From: Arenibacter arenosicollis | GTDB taxonomy: Bacteria > Bacteroidota > Bacteroidia > Flavobacteriales > Flavobacteriaceae | Direction: 5' to 3' | Assembly (NCBI RefSeq): GCF_014397245.1 | Contig: NZ_JACLHY010000027.1 | Coordinates: forward strand, 1-64,000 | DNA length: 64,000 nucleotides | In this document: positions 1-8,673 of the stretch, in pieces | Position numbering within the stretch: position 1 is the first letter of the stretch | How the letters are laid out: the number at the start of each line of letters is the position of its first letter | Notes under the pieces: model-generated | Told to the model about the DNA's origin: nothing | Databases searched by the model: none | The model's input: the letters and a program-made list of their open reading frames with translations, nothing else | Program-made: the position numbers and the translations under genes

Positions 1-157
1 TGATAAATAAACTGGAGTTCAGGATAAGCTGTAGTTGGAAAGTCCACCATTTCAACGAAAAAACACGGATTTATTGTCGATTAAACAGAATAAATAACAA
101 TATTTGGAGTTAAAGTATCATACCTAAATCTAGTGATAATTTAACTATTCCCCCGAA

Positions 158-565
158 ATGTATCCAAAGAATGTATTATTAATTGAAAACAGTATGCTAG
201 ATGCCATACTGATCAAGGATTGCCTCCAGCAAAATGGAGATTTTTGCAATATAAATTTATTCGAAGATGGATTTGAAGCCATTTTGCATATTGGAAGTAT
301 ACTACAGAATAAAAAAAATGAAATTCCGGATCTAATTATTGCAAATGAGGATCAGATTATAATTAACGGAGTTAACCTCTTATCCAAAATTAGCGATTTA
401 ACTAATATTTATATCCCCGTGATAATATTGACTTCTTCGGGTTCCGAATTGCATCCACACTTTAATAAACATAGTTATTGTTACCTCAATAAACCCTTGG
501 AAATAAAAGAGTTTTTAAGAGTAATTAAAGAAGTGAAATATTATTGGTTAAGTCTTGTAAATTGA
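158..565 (+). CDS. Receiver-like protein without phospho-acceptor Asp
   Basis: A 135-residue single-domain protein with the Rcp1-like response-regulator fold and no output domain. It keeps the switch Thr (ILTSS) and the conserved Lys (LNKPLEI). The N-terminal acidic pair is Glu10-Asn11 (normally Glu-Asp/Asp-Asp), and the phospho-acceptor position after PDLIIA is Asn63. Ordinary Asp phosphorylation is therefore unlikely unless neighbouring Glu64/Asp65 substitute. It sits 188 bp upstream of a PAS protein that lacks an ATPase domain, so both partners of this apparent pair look degenerate. ATG start at 158. The fold is fairly clear; the signalling role is inferred. Confidence 0.8.
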   Translation: MYPKNVLLIENSMLDAILIKDCLQQNGDFCNINLFEDGFEAILHIGSILQNKKNEIPDLIIANEDQIIINGVNLLSKISDLTNIYIPVIILTSSGSELHPHFNKHSYCYLNKPLEIKEFLRVIKEVKYYWLSLVN

Positions 566-577
566 TCGTAGTTCTTA

Positions 578-635
578 AATTCCGATAGACAATTATTTAA
601 AGTTGGTTATGTAGTTCAACTTATCTATCGGAATT
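578..635. repeat. Nested inverted repeat (stem-loop)
   Basis: A perfect 12-bp inverted repeat (578-589 with 624-635) encloses a second 6-bp one (600-605 with 617-622). It lies just after the receiver gene. There is no T-run, so it is either a processing or attenuation hairpin between the two genes or a protein site. The 10-mer ATTACGAAAT also occurs twice nearby (633-642, 680-689). Confidence 0.5.
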
Positions 636-753
636 ACGAAATAAGTAAAGGTATATTCCAGTATTATAATATAATGGTCATTACGAAATTATTATACACC
701 CTTGTCAATGACATGTATCAAAATGGTTTCTTTAAATTAAACAACAGTTTGTA

Positions 754-3700
754 GTGTTTAGAAAAAGAATTGAATTGTTCCCCACGTTTCCAAAATTGGA
801 GGTTCCACTAAGGAACTATAATGAAATATGTCAATTGGCCTCTTTTGTCATCGATTCCCCTTCGATCAAGATTGAATTTTTAAAGTTGCCTATCGGATTG
901 GAAAGTGAATTTAATGGTGAACATTCCCTATCCCAAATAGAAAAACAAGTTTTGGACCATCTGGACATGTCACCTAACGAATTACTTGACTTAAAGGAGA
1001 TCAAATTTGATGAATTAATTGATAGTTCCGCAAACCTGGACAAAGCTCCTCCCGTGAATTTGATCATAGCCACTTTAGTTGATTCTGATAAAACTACCTT
1101 GGGCATTGTTTGTTTCCATACTCAGGAAACCTTAACCCTCAGTAAACAACAAACAGAACTGATCAAGGCATTGGCCAATCAAACGGTTCCCTTTATTACA
1201 CTTCAGAAGGAAAAGATAAAAACCCTATCTCCCAATGCTTTCTTTGACAACATTAACATTAACCTAAGTAATTACTCCGAAGTTAATGGGACCGCTAGTT
1301 GGGAGTTCGATATTGCAACCAATAACCTGTGGTTAAGTCCCTTGTTCTTTGATATGCTTGGCTATAAACCTGATGAGCTCAAGCTGGAGTCGATTGATAA
1401 TTGGGTCGATCTGGTCTTCTTTTTAGATCAAGATAAATTGAGAAATATTTGGCAAAAGTGGAGTAATAATGATTTTACACAAAATGAATTTGAATGCCGG
1501 GTAGTTCACAAATCCGGTGACCTTGTTTTTATTAATATTGAGGTCAATAATTCTAAGATCAATGATGATAACGAACTTATTTTCTTTGAAGGTGACATAC
1601 AGGATATAACTACCCAAAAGAAGGTTTGGCAACAAATTGAACTTATAAATCCAAAGTTTACCTCCGTAATCCAGGCCGGATATAACTGGATGGCAGTCGT
1701 TGACTTAAATGGAAATTATTCATACGCCAATTCAACCTTAAAATCGGCCGTGGGCTATACGACCGAGGAATTAATGGACAAAAGCTTTTTTAGTTTTGTC
1801 CATGATGGGGAAAGGGAGAAAGTAGCCAATTATTTTTCAAAATTTTTGATAAATGAACCTTTTGTATCCAAACCTTTTAGATATCGACACAAAAGTGGTA
1901 CGTGGAAATGGCTAGAAATTTTACTCATCAATTTAAAGGATGACCCCATGATTCAGGGTGTGGTAGTCAATGCCAGGGACATTACCGAAAGGGTACTGAC
2001 AAATAAGAAAATAAAAGCTTCCGAGGAAAAGCACCGTTTGCTTTTTAATTCCAGTCCATACCCTAAATATATTTTGGAGACAGGGAGTTTACGAATCTTG
2101 GATGTGAATGAGGCCATGTTGAAATTTTATGGTTACTCTCGGGAGGAGTATACTACTATGACCGCCCTGGACCTAAGGCCACAGGAGGAAGTGAATAAAT
2201 TATTGGAAGGTATAAGGGAGTTCCAATTGCAGGATAAAACCCTTAACTCTGGAATATATGTACACAAAAAGGAGAATGGTGAATTGGTGAAAATGGAGAT
2301 TGTTGGGCAACATGTAACCATTAATGGAGTAAAATGCATCCTGGTCAATTGCACCGATGTAACCGATAAGGAACAATATTTAGAAGAACTAAGACAATCG
2401 GAACAAAAATTAAAAAGGGCCTCGGTTATTGCCAAACTTGGCTATTGGAATTTTGATGACTTAACCTTATCGTTCTCCGAGGAAGTATATAAAATTTGGG
2501 AAAGGAATCAGGATTCCAATGAATTTAATTATGATTCCTTTTTGGACACCATTCATCCCGATGACCGTGAAGCTTTTATTGATCAAAACAAAAGATCAAT
2601 TGCACAGAATGAAAACTATGACTTTGTGTACAGAATTGTATTGCCCAATAACTCTGTAAAATGGATACATCAGTTGGGACAGCCTGTTCAAGGTAACGAT
2701 CATGGTACTAAGAAGTTTGAGGGCACTTTACAAGATATTACCCAACGAAAAAAGGAAGAACAACATTTGAGATTGTTGGAATCCGTGGTAACAAACACCA
2801 AGGATGCGGTATTGATTACTGAAGCGGAACCTTTTGATCGGCCAGGACCTAGAATTTTGTACGTTAATGATGCCTTTACTGAAATGACAGGATATACTCC
2901 TGAAGATGTAATCGGTAAAACACCTAGAATTTTACAGGGACCGAGATCGGATAAGGCGGAACTAAAACGATTGGGTAGGGCAATGCGACGATGGGAACCA
3001 TGTGAAATTACTGTAGTAAATTACAAAAAGAATGGTGAGGAATTTTGGGTAAACATGTCCTTAACTCCTGTTGCAGATGAAAAAGGCTGGTTCACACACT
3101 GGATATCCATTGAGCGGGACGTAAGTGAACAAAAAAACCAGGAGCTTTTAAAAAATTTAATAATTGACATAAGTGTATTGTTCAGTTATGAAAAGGACCT
3201 GAAATCATGTTTATTAAGCGTTTTGAGTTATTTAGCTGACTTCGGTGAATATGCATTTGGTGAAATATGGCTGCCTAATTCGGAAAACACCCAATTAAAA
3301 CTCTTTGTCAATGATCTTAATAGGAATACTGAAAACCTGTCATCCAAGGGCGAGCGAAGTGATACCATTTTTGAATGTACAGAAGGCTTGGCCTACTCCG
3401 TATGGCAAAGGGAGGTAATGGAAATATGGGATACCGAGGAATTAAAGGGGATAGAAATAAGTGGAATTCTTAAGGATTCGGGAGTATCAAGCCTTGTTGG
3501 CATACCACTCGTTCACAATGAAAAATTTTTTGGTGTACTTAATTTGGGATTGGACGCTAAATCTAAGCGCCAAATTTTACAAGGTGAACGCTGCCAGGAG
3601 ATCTCAAACCATTTGGCTGCTGAAATAAAAAGAAAACTGCTTGAAAATGAACTTGATCATATATTTAGTTTTGCTCCTGATATTTTGTGCAAGGCTGGAT

Positions 3701-4941
3701 ATGATGGGTATTTCAAAAAAATAAATCCGGCTACTTCAAAGCTTTTGGGATATTCCGAGGAGGAATTACTTTCCAAACAAATTATTGAGTTCGTTCATCC
3801 CGAGGATCGGGAAAAAACTAGAAACCAACAAATGTTCTTATACGAGGGCAATTCCTATAAATACTTTGAGAACCGTTATATCACTAAAAAGGGAGATATA
3901 ATTTGGCTTAGTTGGACGGCTAGGCCAATTCCAGAGGAAGATGCCATATACGCGGTGGCCAAGGATATTACTGAAAACAGGGAGCTTAAAAATATTCTTA
4001 ATGAAGTAACGGACTTAGCCCTTATAGGGGCATGGGAACTGAATTTAAAGAGAGGCCATATCTATTGGTCCGAAATGACAAAAAAAATCCATGAAGTGGA
4101 TGTAAGTTTTTCTCCGACCATTGAAAGTGTACTGGGATACTGCCAAAATCCTGAAACTCGGGAAATAGTTCTATTACATATAGAAAATGCCTTAAAAAGA
4201 GGAAAATCTTGGGATATGGAACTTGAAATAGTTACGGCAAATGGGAACCAACGCTGGGTTAGAATGATTGGAAAACCAGATTTTATCAATGACGAGTGTG
4301 TAAGAATTTTTGGAAGTTTTCAAGATATCAATGACCTAAAAACTTCTCAAATAGAAGTTGAATCGGCCAACAATGAAAAGAACAGTATTCTAGAGAGTAT
4401 TGGGGATGCCTTTATTTCAGTTGACGATGGTTGGGTGGTAACCTATTGGAATAAAATGGCGGAGGAATTATTTGGTGTTCAAAAAGCAAACATAATCGGA
4501 AATAATATTTGGAAGGCCTTTGAGAATATTGTGGACCCCAAAGTCTTTGTAAAACATTACATGGACCTTAAAAAAGAAGAAGCGGCCTACTTTCAAGAAT
4601 ATTTTTCAGAATGGAACAAATGGCTGGAAATTAGTGTTTATCATTCGGAAAACGCTTATTCACTATATGTAAGGGATATAACCGAAAAGCTTCAGAGCCA
4701 AATTGCCGTTGAACAGCAAAATGAAAAATTAAGGGAAATCGCATGGACACAATCCCATGTGGTACGGGCCCCATTGGCCCGATTAATGGGGATCATAGAT
4801 TTGCTCAATGAAAATTCTGTAGATGAGAATGAAAAGAATCTATTACTTGACCATGTATACTCCTCTGCGGTGGAATTGGATACCATAATCCAGGAAATTG
4901 TCCATAAATCCCAGGCTGTAATTGCAAATCAAAAACCTTAA
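754..4941 (+). CDS. Giant PAS/GAF sensor with DHp helix pair but no ATPase domain
   Basis: A 1395-residue soluble sensor. Order seen: N-terminal GAF-like region (about 1-160), five PAS domains (about 167-290, 295-415, 422-540, 547-665, 672-790), a second GAF (about 801-955), three PAS domains (about 965-1075, 1084-1195, 1203-1310), then a histidine-kinase dimerisation/phosphotransfer helix pair with QSHVVRAP (His1335). The protein stops about 60 residues later; no N, G1 or G2 ATPase boxes follow, in frame or in the next 250 bp. PAS5 has the LOV-like loop GKTPRILQGP, but the flavin-binding Cys position is Pro. GTG start: an in-frame stop at 733-735 rules out a longer start. It probably works with a separate kinase or through protein interaction. 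Confidence 0.85.
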   Translation: MFRKRIELFPTFPKLEVPLRNYNEICQLASFVIDSPSIKIEFLKLPIGLESEFNGEHSLSQIEKQVLDHLDMSPNELLDLKEIKFDELIDSSANLDKAPPVNLIIATLVDSDKTTLGIVCFHTQETLTLSKQQTELIKALANQTVPFITLQKEKIKTLSPNAFFDNININLSNYSEVNGTASWEFDIATNNLWLSPLFFDMLGYKPDELKLESIDNWVDLVFFLDQDKLRNIWQKWSNNDFTQNEFECRVVHKSGDLVFINIEVNNSKINDDNELIFFEGDIQDITTQKKVWQQIELINPKFTSVIQAGYNWMAVVDLNGNYSYANSTLKSAVGYTTEELMDKSFFSFVHDGEREKVANYFSKFLINEPFVSKPFRYRHKSGTWKWLEILLINLKDDPMIQGVVVNARDITERVLTNKKIKASEEKHRLLFNSSPYPKYILETGSLRILDVNEAMLKFYGYSREEYTTMTALDLRPQEEVNKLLEGIREFQLQDKTLNSGIYVHKKENGELVKMEIVGQHVTINGVKCILVNCTDVTDKEQYLEELRQSEQKLKRASVIAKLGYWNFDDLTLSFSEEVYKIWERNQDSNEFNYDSFLDTIHPDDREAFIDQNKRSIAQNENYDFVYRIVLPNNSVKWIHQLGQPVQGNDHGTKKFEGTLQDITQRKKEEQHLRLLESVVTNTKDAVLITEAEPFDRPGPRILYVNDAFTEMTGYTPEDVIGKTPRILQGPRSDKAELKRLGRAMRRWEPCEITVVNYKKNGEEFWVNMSLTPVADEKGWFTHWISIERDVSEQKNQELLKNLIIDISVLFSYEKDLKSCLLSVLSYLADFGEYAFGEIWLPNSENTQLKLFVNDLNRNTENLSSKGERSDTIFECTEGLAYSVWQREVMEIWDTEELKGIEISGILKDSGVSSLVGIPLVHNEKFFGVLNLGLDAKSKRQILQGERCQEISNHLAAEIKRKLLENELDHIFSFAPDILCKAGYDGYFKKINPATSKLLGYSEEELLSKQIIEFVHPEDREKTRNQQMFLYEGNSYKYFENRYITKKGDIIWLSWTARPIPEEDAIYAVAKDITENRELKNILNEVTDLALIGAWELNLKRGHIYWSEMTKKIHEVDVSFSPTIESVLGYCQNPETREIVLLHIENALKRGKSWDMELEIVTANGNQRWVRMIGKPDFINDECVRIFGSFQDINDLKTSQIEVESANNEKNSILESIGDAFISVDDGWVVTYWNKMAEELFGVQKANIIGNNIWKAFENIVDPKVFVKHYMDLKKEEAAYFQEYFSEWNKWLEISVYHSENAYSLYVRDITEKLQSQIAVEQQNEKLREIAWTQSHVVRAPLARLMGIIDLLNENSVDENEKNLLLDHVYSSAVELDTIIQEIVHKSQAVIANQKP

Positions 4942-4958
4942 AAATAAAAATTTTAAGG
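4936..4958. terminator. Short hairpin at the 3' end of the PAS gene
   Basis: An 8-bp stem (CCTTAAAA/TTTTAAGG) overlaps the stop codon of the PAS gene, between two convergent genes. On the minus strand it is followed by TTTTT. The stem is AT-rich, so this is a weak terminator candidate. Confidence 0.3.
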
Positions 4959-5189
4959 GTAATTGGTCATTGCCTGGTATAGTCGTGGACCTATGTTTAT
5001 TATAAAATTCTCAATGTGTTTAAGGGGTTACAAGAATCGATACTACCTCGAATTGTAAGTCAGTTTTTTGCTCGTAATGTATTTCACTTCTAAAGATTTT
5101 ACAGCAATGATTCCCAATATACTTTTAGTTTGAATACTTCCTGATTATAAAAATAATAATGAGATAATTACCAGGCGGAATATCAAAGA

Positions 5190-6860
5190 TTAGTTATCCA
5201 AAACTTCCTCTATTCTATTGAGCAGGTTTTCAGGATCAAAAGGTTTAAAAATGAAGCCGTTCATACCGCTTTGTAATATTTTGTTTTTCACTTCCAGGAA
5301 TACTGAGGCCGATAACGCCAAGATAGGCAAAGTGCTATTGAATTTTCTAATTTCCCTGGAAGCGGTATAACCGTCCATTACAGGCATCTGAATATCCATT
5401 AGTACAGTATCGAAGTTATTTTCCTGAACCATATCTACTGCATTTTGACCATTATAGGCCACATCTACTACTAGATTAGCCTTTTCCAATATCTGCTTGG
5501 CCACCATAACGTTAATGAGATTGTCCTCAACCAACAATATTTTTTTTCCCTTTAAATCGTGTACTTTTTTATGGATAATTTGATCCAACTCTCCGCTCGA
5601 GGCCAATTTTAATTCCAAATCGAAATAAAAGCGACTTCCTTTTCCTGGATCACTTTCAACTTTTACCATGGAACCCATGGCCTGAACTATACTCTTAACA
5701 ATCGGCAAGCCAAGTCCGGTGCCACCATATAAGCGATTTGTACTACTGGAGGCCTGGGTAAATGCTTGCCATATTTTTTCCTGTTGCTCTTTATATATAC
5801 CAATTCCAGTATCCAAAATTTCCGTACGCATAAGAACGGTACCATTGGATTCTTCTTGCTTGACAATTTTTAAGGTAACACTCCCTTTGTCGGTAAACTT
5901 AATGGCGTTGGAAATAAGATTATTGATTACCTGATTAAAGCGGACAATATCCAGCCAAACATTGGGAAGTTCTTCATCAATTTCCAATTCCATGGTAATT
6001 CCTTTACGCAGACAACTGGGCTCGTGAATTTTTTTTATCTGCCTAACTGCGGCCATAATATTGGTTGGAATGGGGTCAAGCTCAATTTTAGTGGATTCCA
6101 TTTTACTAAAGTCCAAAACATTATTGAGCAGGTTCAACAATATTTTTCCCGAATAGTTCAAGGCATCTATATTCTCTTTTTGATCCTCCCGTGGATTGGA
6201 ATCTCCCAATATATGTGATAGGCCGGTAATTGCGTTAAGGGGAGTCCTAATCTCATGGCTCATCATACTCAAAAACTTGGACTTGGCATTTGATTCCTCA
6301 ATGGCCTCTTCCCTTTGATCATGTATTTTGGAATAAAATCCATTGTTTATATATGAGAAATATATCAATTGAAAGGTTACCAAGACAATGGTGGTTAAAA
6401 TGGAAATGGGATATATATACATCCCCGACTTTTCCGCATCCATATGTACAGTGGTAAAGAGGTCAAAATTCGTAAAGTACAAAAGGAACCAAAATATTAA
6501 GGACATCCCAGAGAAGAAACCTATGAGGAATCTTTCCCTTCTAAAGGAAAACCATACAAATGGAAGACCCACGGAAAACAGCAATATAAATTCTGCACTA
6601 CCAGCCTTACCAACAAAGGAGGCCGTCAGTGCAACTCCTAAATTAAAAATGATTAAATAGATACACCTAGCCAAGGTAAGATTTCCCATTTTTGAGATAA
6701 TAGCAGAAAGGATAAAAAAAGGAACAGCTGCCATAAGGTAAACGCTCAATTCCTGCATATCCAAGCTTCTTGTTACAAAAAACCAAATTAGGGAGATTAC
6801 TGTGGTCAATAATGAAAGGGTAAAGACAAGTTGCACTCTTCTTAAAGAGAATTCAGACAT
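5190..6860 (-). CDS. Membrane hybrid histidine kinase with C-terminal receiver
   Basis: A 556-residue kinase from the ATG at 6860. The N-terminal ~180 residues form about six hydrophobic helices without a recognisable ligand domain. Then come HisKA with SMMSHEIRTPLN (phospho-His202), HATPase_c with N box (NQVINNLISNAIKF), DTGIGI and GGTGLGL boxes, and a receiver with LLVEDN, LMDIQMPVMDG (Asp489) and the FKPF Lys. All catalytic residues are present. An upstream TTG at 6911 could add 17 residues, but I prefer the ATG. There is no DNA-binding domain, so phosphate probably passes to another protein. It is convergent with the PAS protein and could be the missing ATPase partner; that is inference. 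Confidence 0.9.
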   Translation of the reverse strand: MSEFSLRRVQLVFTLSLLTTVISLIWFFVTRSLDMQELSVYLMAAVPFFILSAIISKMGNLTLARCIYLIIFNLGVALTASFVGKAGSAEFILLFSVGLPFVWFSFRRERFLIGFFSGMSLIFWFLLYFTNFDLFTTVHMDAEKSGMYIYPISILTTIVLVTFQLIYFSYINNGFYSKIHDQREEAIEESNAKSKFLSMMSHEIRTPLNAITGLSHILGDSNPREDQKENIDALNYSGKILLNLLNNVLDFSKMESTKIELDPIPTNIMAAVRQIKKIHEPSCLRKGITMELEIDEELPNVWLDIVRFNQVINNLISNAIKFTDKGSVTLKIVKQEESNGTVLMRTEILDTGIGIYKEQQEKIWQAFTQASSSTNRLYGGTGLGLPIVKSIVQAMGSMVKVESDPGKGSRFYFDLELKLASSGELDQIIHKKVHDLKGKKILLVEDNLINVMVAKQILEKANLVVDVAYNGQNAVDMVQENNFDTVLMDIQMPVMDGYTASREIRKFNSTLPILALSASVFLEVKNKILQSGMNGFIFKPFDPENLLNRIEEVLDN

Positions 6861-7495
6861 AGTTTCGGGGATTAAAGAATCGTAAATATAATTAACGTTT
6901 GTTAAAAACAAAACAGCTTGTATCTACCATCAAACCATCAGTTTTTGCAATTCAAGAATTTTTTGAAAATGCTCAACGTTCCTTTTTTAGATCAAGCCTT
7001 TGTCCTAATATCTTAACAATGAAGTCGGTAATATAGAATGTCCCAATAAGATCATGCAGATAGCTAACCTTATAGAACTGTCTGTTAAAGGACCTTGGAA
7101 AAGACATGAGCCTACTATGTATAGGGCATACTAAATTAGAAACCAGAACTTTTCTTTATTGGCCTAAGTTTCCTTTACCCAATGACTTCAACGCTATCAC
7201 CGGAGTAAATGGAGATGCAAGATGTTTAGAAAAGCTAATATTAGGTTCTAACATGAAAAAGGGTAAAAAATCCTTAGAATTTCGTAACTTCATTCTTCGA
7301 TAATTGTCGGGTATAATAATAAAAAGTATTTCGCCACAAAAAATAAACGATAATAAAACAGACGTTTATTTACCCCCCCCCCTCCTCCCTCGGATTGATC
7401 AGAAACCCATTTTTTGAGCTATCATGTATTTGGGTATATACCTTGATAAAAGTTGAAATTCAACATTATCGATTTCACAAACAAAATCAATACCA
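6861..7495. other. Gap of about 630 bp without a convincing gene
   Basis: This holds the upstream regions of the hybrid kinase (minus) and the amidohydrolase (plus). A 65-codon frame at 7106-7303 has no recognisable features and is not called. Notable items are the C10 tract at 7373-7382 and a 13-bp palindrome GTTGAA-A-TTCAAC at 7452-7464, 31 bp before the amidohydrolase start. Confidence 0.6.
7373..7382. repeat. Homopolymeric C10 tract
   Basis: Ten consecutive C residues, followed by TCCTCCCT, in an otherwise AT-rich intergenic region about 110 bp upstream of the amidohydrolase start. Such tracts are prone to slipped-strand length change and could alter promoter spacing. Confidence 0.9.
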
Positions 7496-8401
7496 ATGAA
7501 AACATTACATGTCCTTTCGATCTCCTTGTTTTTTGGATTGTTATCGATCAACTTATTTGGTCAAGACCGGCTTCCCATTATCGATATGCATATGCACACT
7601 GGTGCCCCATTGGATTTGCCGGCCGGTGCTCCAGCTCCTTGTCTGCCTCAGCCCTGCGATAGAAAGGGACAGGCTACGGATGGTCCATCTGATAACCTTG
7701 AAAAGACGCTCGAAGCAATGGATCGCTATAACATTGTTAAAGGGTTTCTAAGTGATATTGATCTGAATCTGCTACAGGAGTGGTCAAAAGCAGCACCCGG
7801 TCGCTTCATTATATCCTCGTTTATTCTCGATCCGGCAAAGACTTCCTTGGATGAACTTAGAATGGAGCTAAAAGCCAAACGAATGGGGGGAGTTGGTGAG
7901 ATTGGATCCCAACTTATTGGTATGCCTCCCAACGATCCCAGGCTTGATCCATATTTTGCATTGGCTGAGGAATTTGATGTTCCCGTACTCATTCACACTG
8001 AAGGAATTGGTCCGCCACTGCCCAGTTTTCGGACCGTTGCGGGTAGCCCACTCTTACTTGAGGAGGTGTTGGTCAACCACCCGAAACTTAGGATTTTTGT
8101 GGAAAATTCCGGCTATCCTTTTCTGGATGAAATGATTGCCATGATGTACCAGTATCCACAATTATATGGAGATTTATCTACAATCACTTGGATTATTCCT
8201 CAAAGCGCATTTTATGATTATTTGAAACGGCTCATTAAAGCTGGTCTCGGAAAACGATTGATGTTCGGGTCAGATCAGATGCGCTGGCCTGAAATGATTG
8301 GGAAGGGAATCGATGCTATCAAAGAAGCTGATTTCTTAACGGACGAACAAAAAAGAGACATCCTGTATAATAATGCCGTTAGTTTTCTTAAAATGAACTA
8401 G
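7496..8401 (+). CDS. Exported amidohydrolase-fold metal-dependent hydrolase
   Basis: A 301-residue protein of the amidohydrolase-2 type (TIM-barrel, metal-dependent). It starts with a signal peptide (hydrophobic SISLFFGLLSINLFG, then Q), so it is probably periplasmic. Metal-site motifs are visible: DMHMH (His32, His34), VLIHTEG (His167) and MFGSDQM (Asp260), the last with the usual FGSD context before RWP. Length is typical. A Cys/Pro-rich loop after the HxH motif (about residues 44-55) is unusual. The gene stands alone, with metE convergent. Substrate unknown; lactone hydrolase or decarboxylase are family possibilities. Confidence 0.85.
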   Translation: MKTLHVLSISLFFGLLSINLFGQDRLPIIDMHMHTGAPLDLPAGAPAPCLPQPCDRKGQATDGPSDNLEKTLEAMDRYNIVKGFLSDIDLNLLQEWSKAAPGRFIISSFILDPAKTSLDELRMELKAKRMGGVGEIGSQLIGMPPNDPRLDPYFALAEEFDVPVLIHTEGIGPPLPSFRTVAGSPLLLEEVLVNHPKLRIFVENSGYPFLDEMIAMMYQYPQLYGDLSTITWIIPQSAFYDYLKRLIKAGLGKRLMFGSDQMRWPEMIGKGIDAIKEADFLTDEQKRDILYNNAVSFLKMN

Positions 8402-8590
8402 TAGGTTAAGGAACAACTGACTAGAAGATCGTTTTTTAGGCCAAGATTTAAATTTAACCTATAACAGAAGCAATGGAATAAAGCGGCGTTGGTCAAACAC
8501 ATCCCGAGTACAATTAAGAAATTTATCATTTGGTGGATACAAATAGAGTTCTTTAATTTAATTGGTTTGTATAAGCCACCAAAAGTACTA

Positions 8591-8613
8591 TCCCCTAAAT
8601 TATATTTAGGGGA
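8591..8613. terminator. Perfect 10-bp hairpin between convergent genes
   Basis: TCCCCTAAAT and ATTTAGGGGA pair perfectly around a TAT loop, between the amidohydrolase and metE ends. On the minus strand it is followed by TAGTACTTTT, so it could terminate metE or act in both directions. Confidence 0.5.
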
Positions 8614-8673
8614 ATAACACGTTGGTTTAATGCTGATCATTTTTTTTTAGAAAACATATTTTTTTAAATAGTA

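Noticed and set aside
2770-3120. PAS5 of the giant sensor as a blue-light LOV domain
   Set aside because: The loop resembles LOV (GKTPRILQGP), but the photoactive Cys position is Pro, so no flavin adduct can form.
7106-7303. 65-codon open frame before the amidohydrolase
   Set aside because: No recognisable family, no signal or membrane segment, no start-site support; composition looks like random intergenic reading.
8398-8640. 80-codon minus-strand frame after the amidohydrolase
   Set aside because: It overlaps the hairpin region between convergent genes and shows no domain features.
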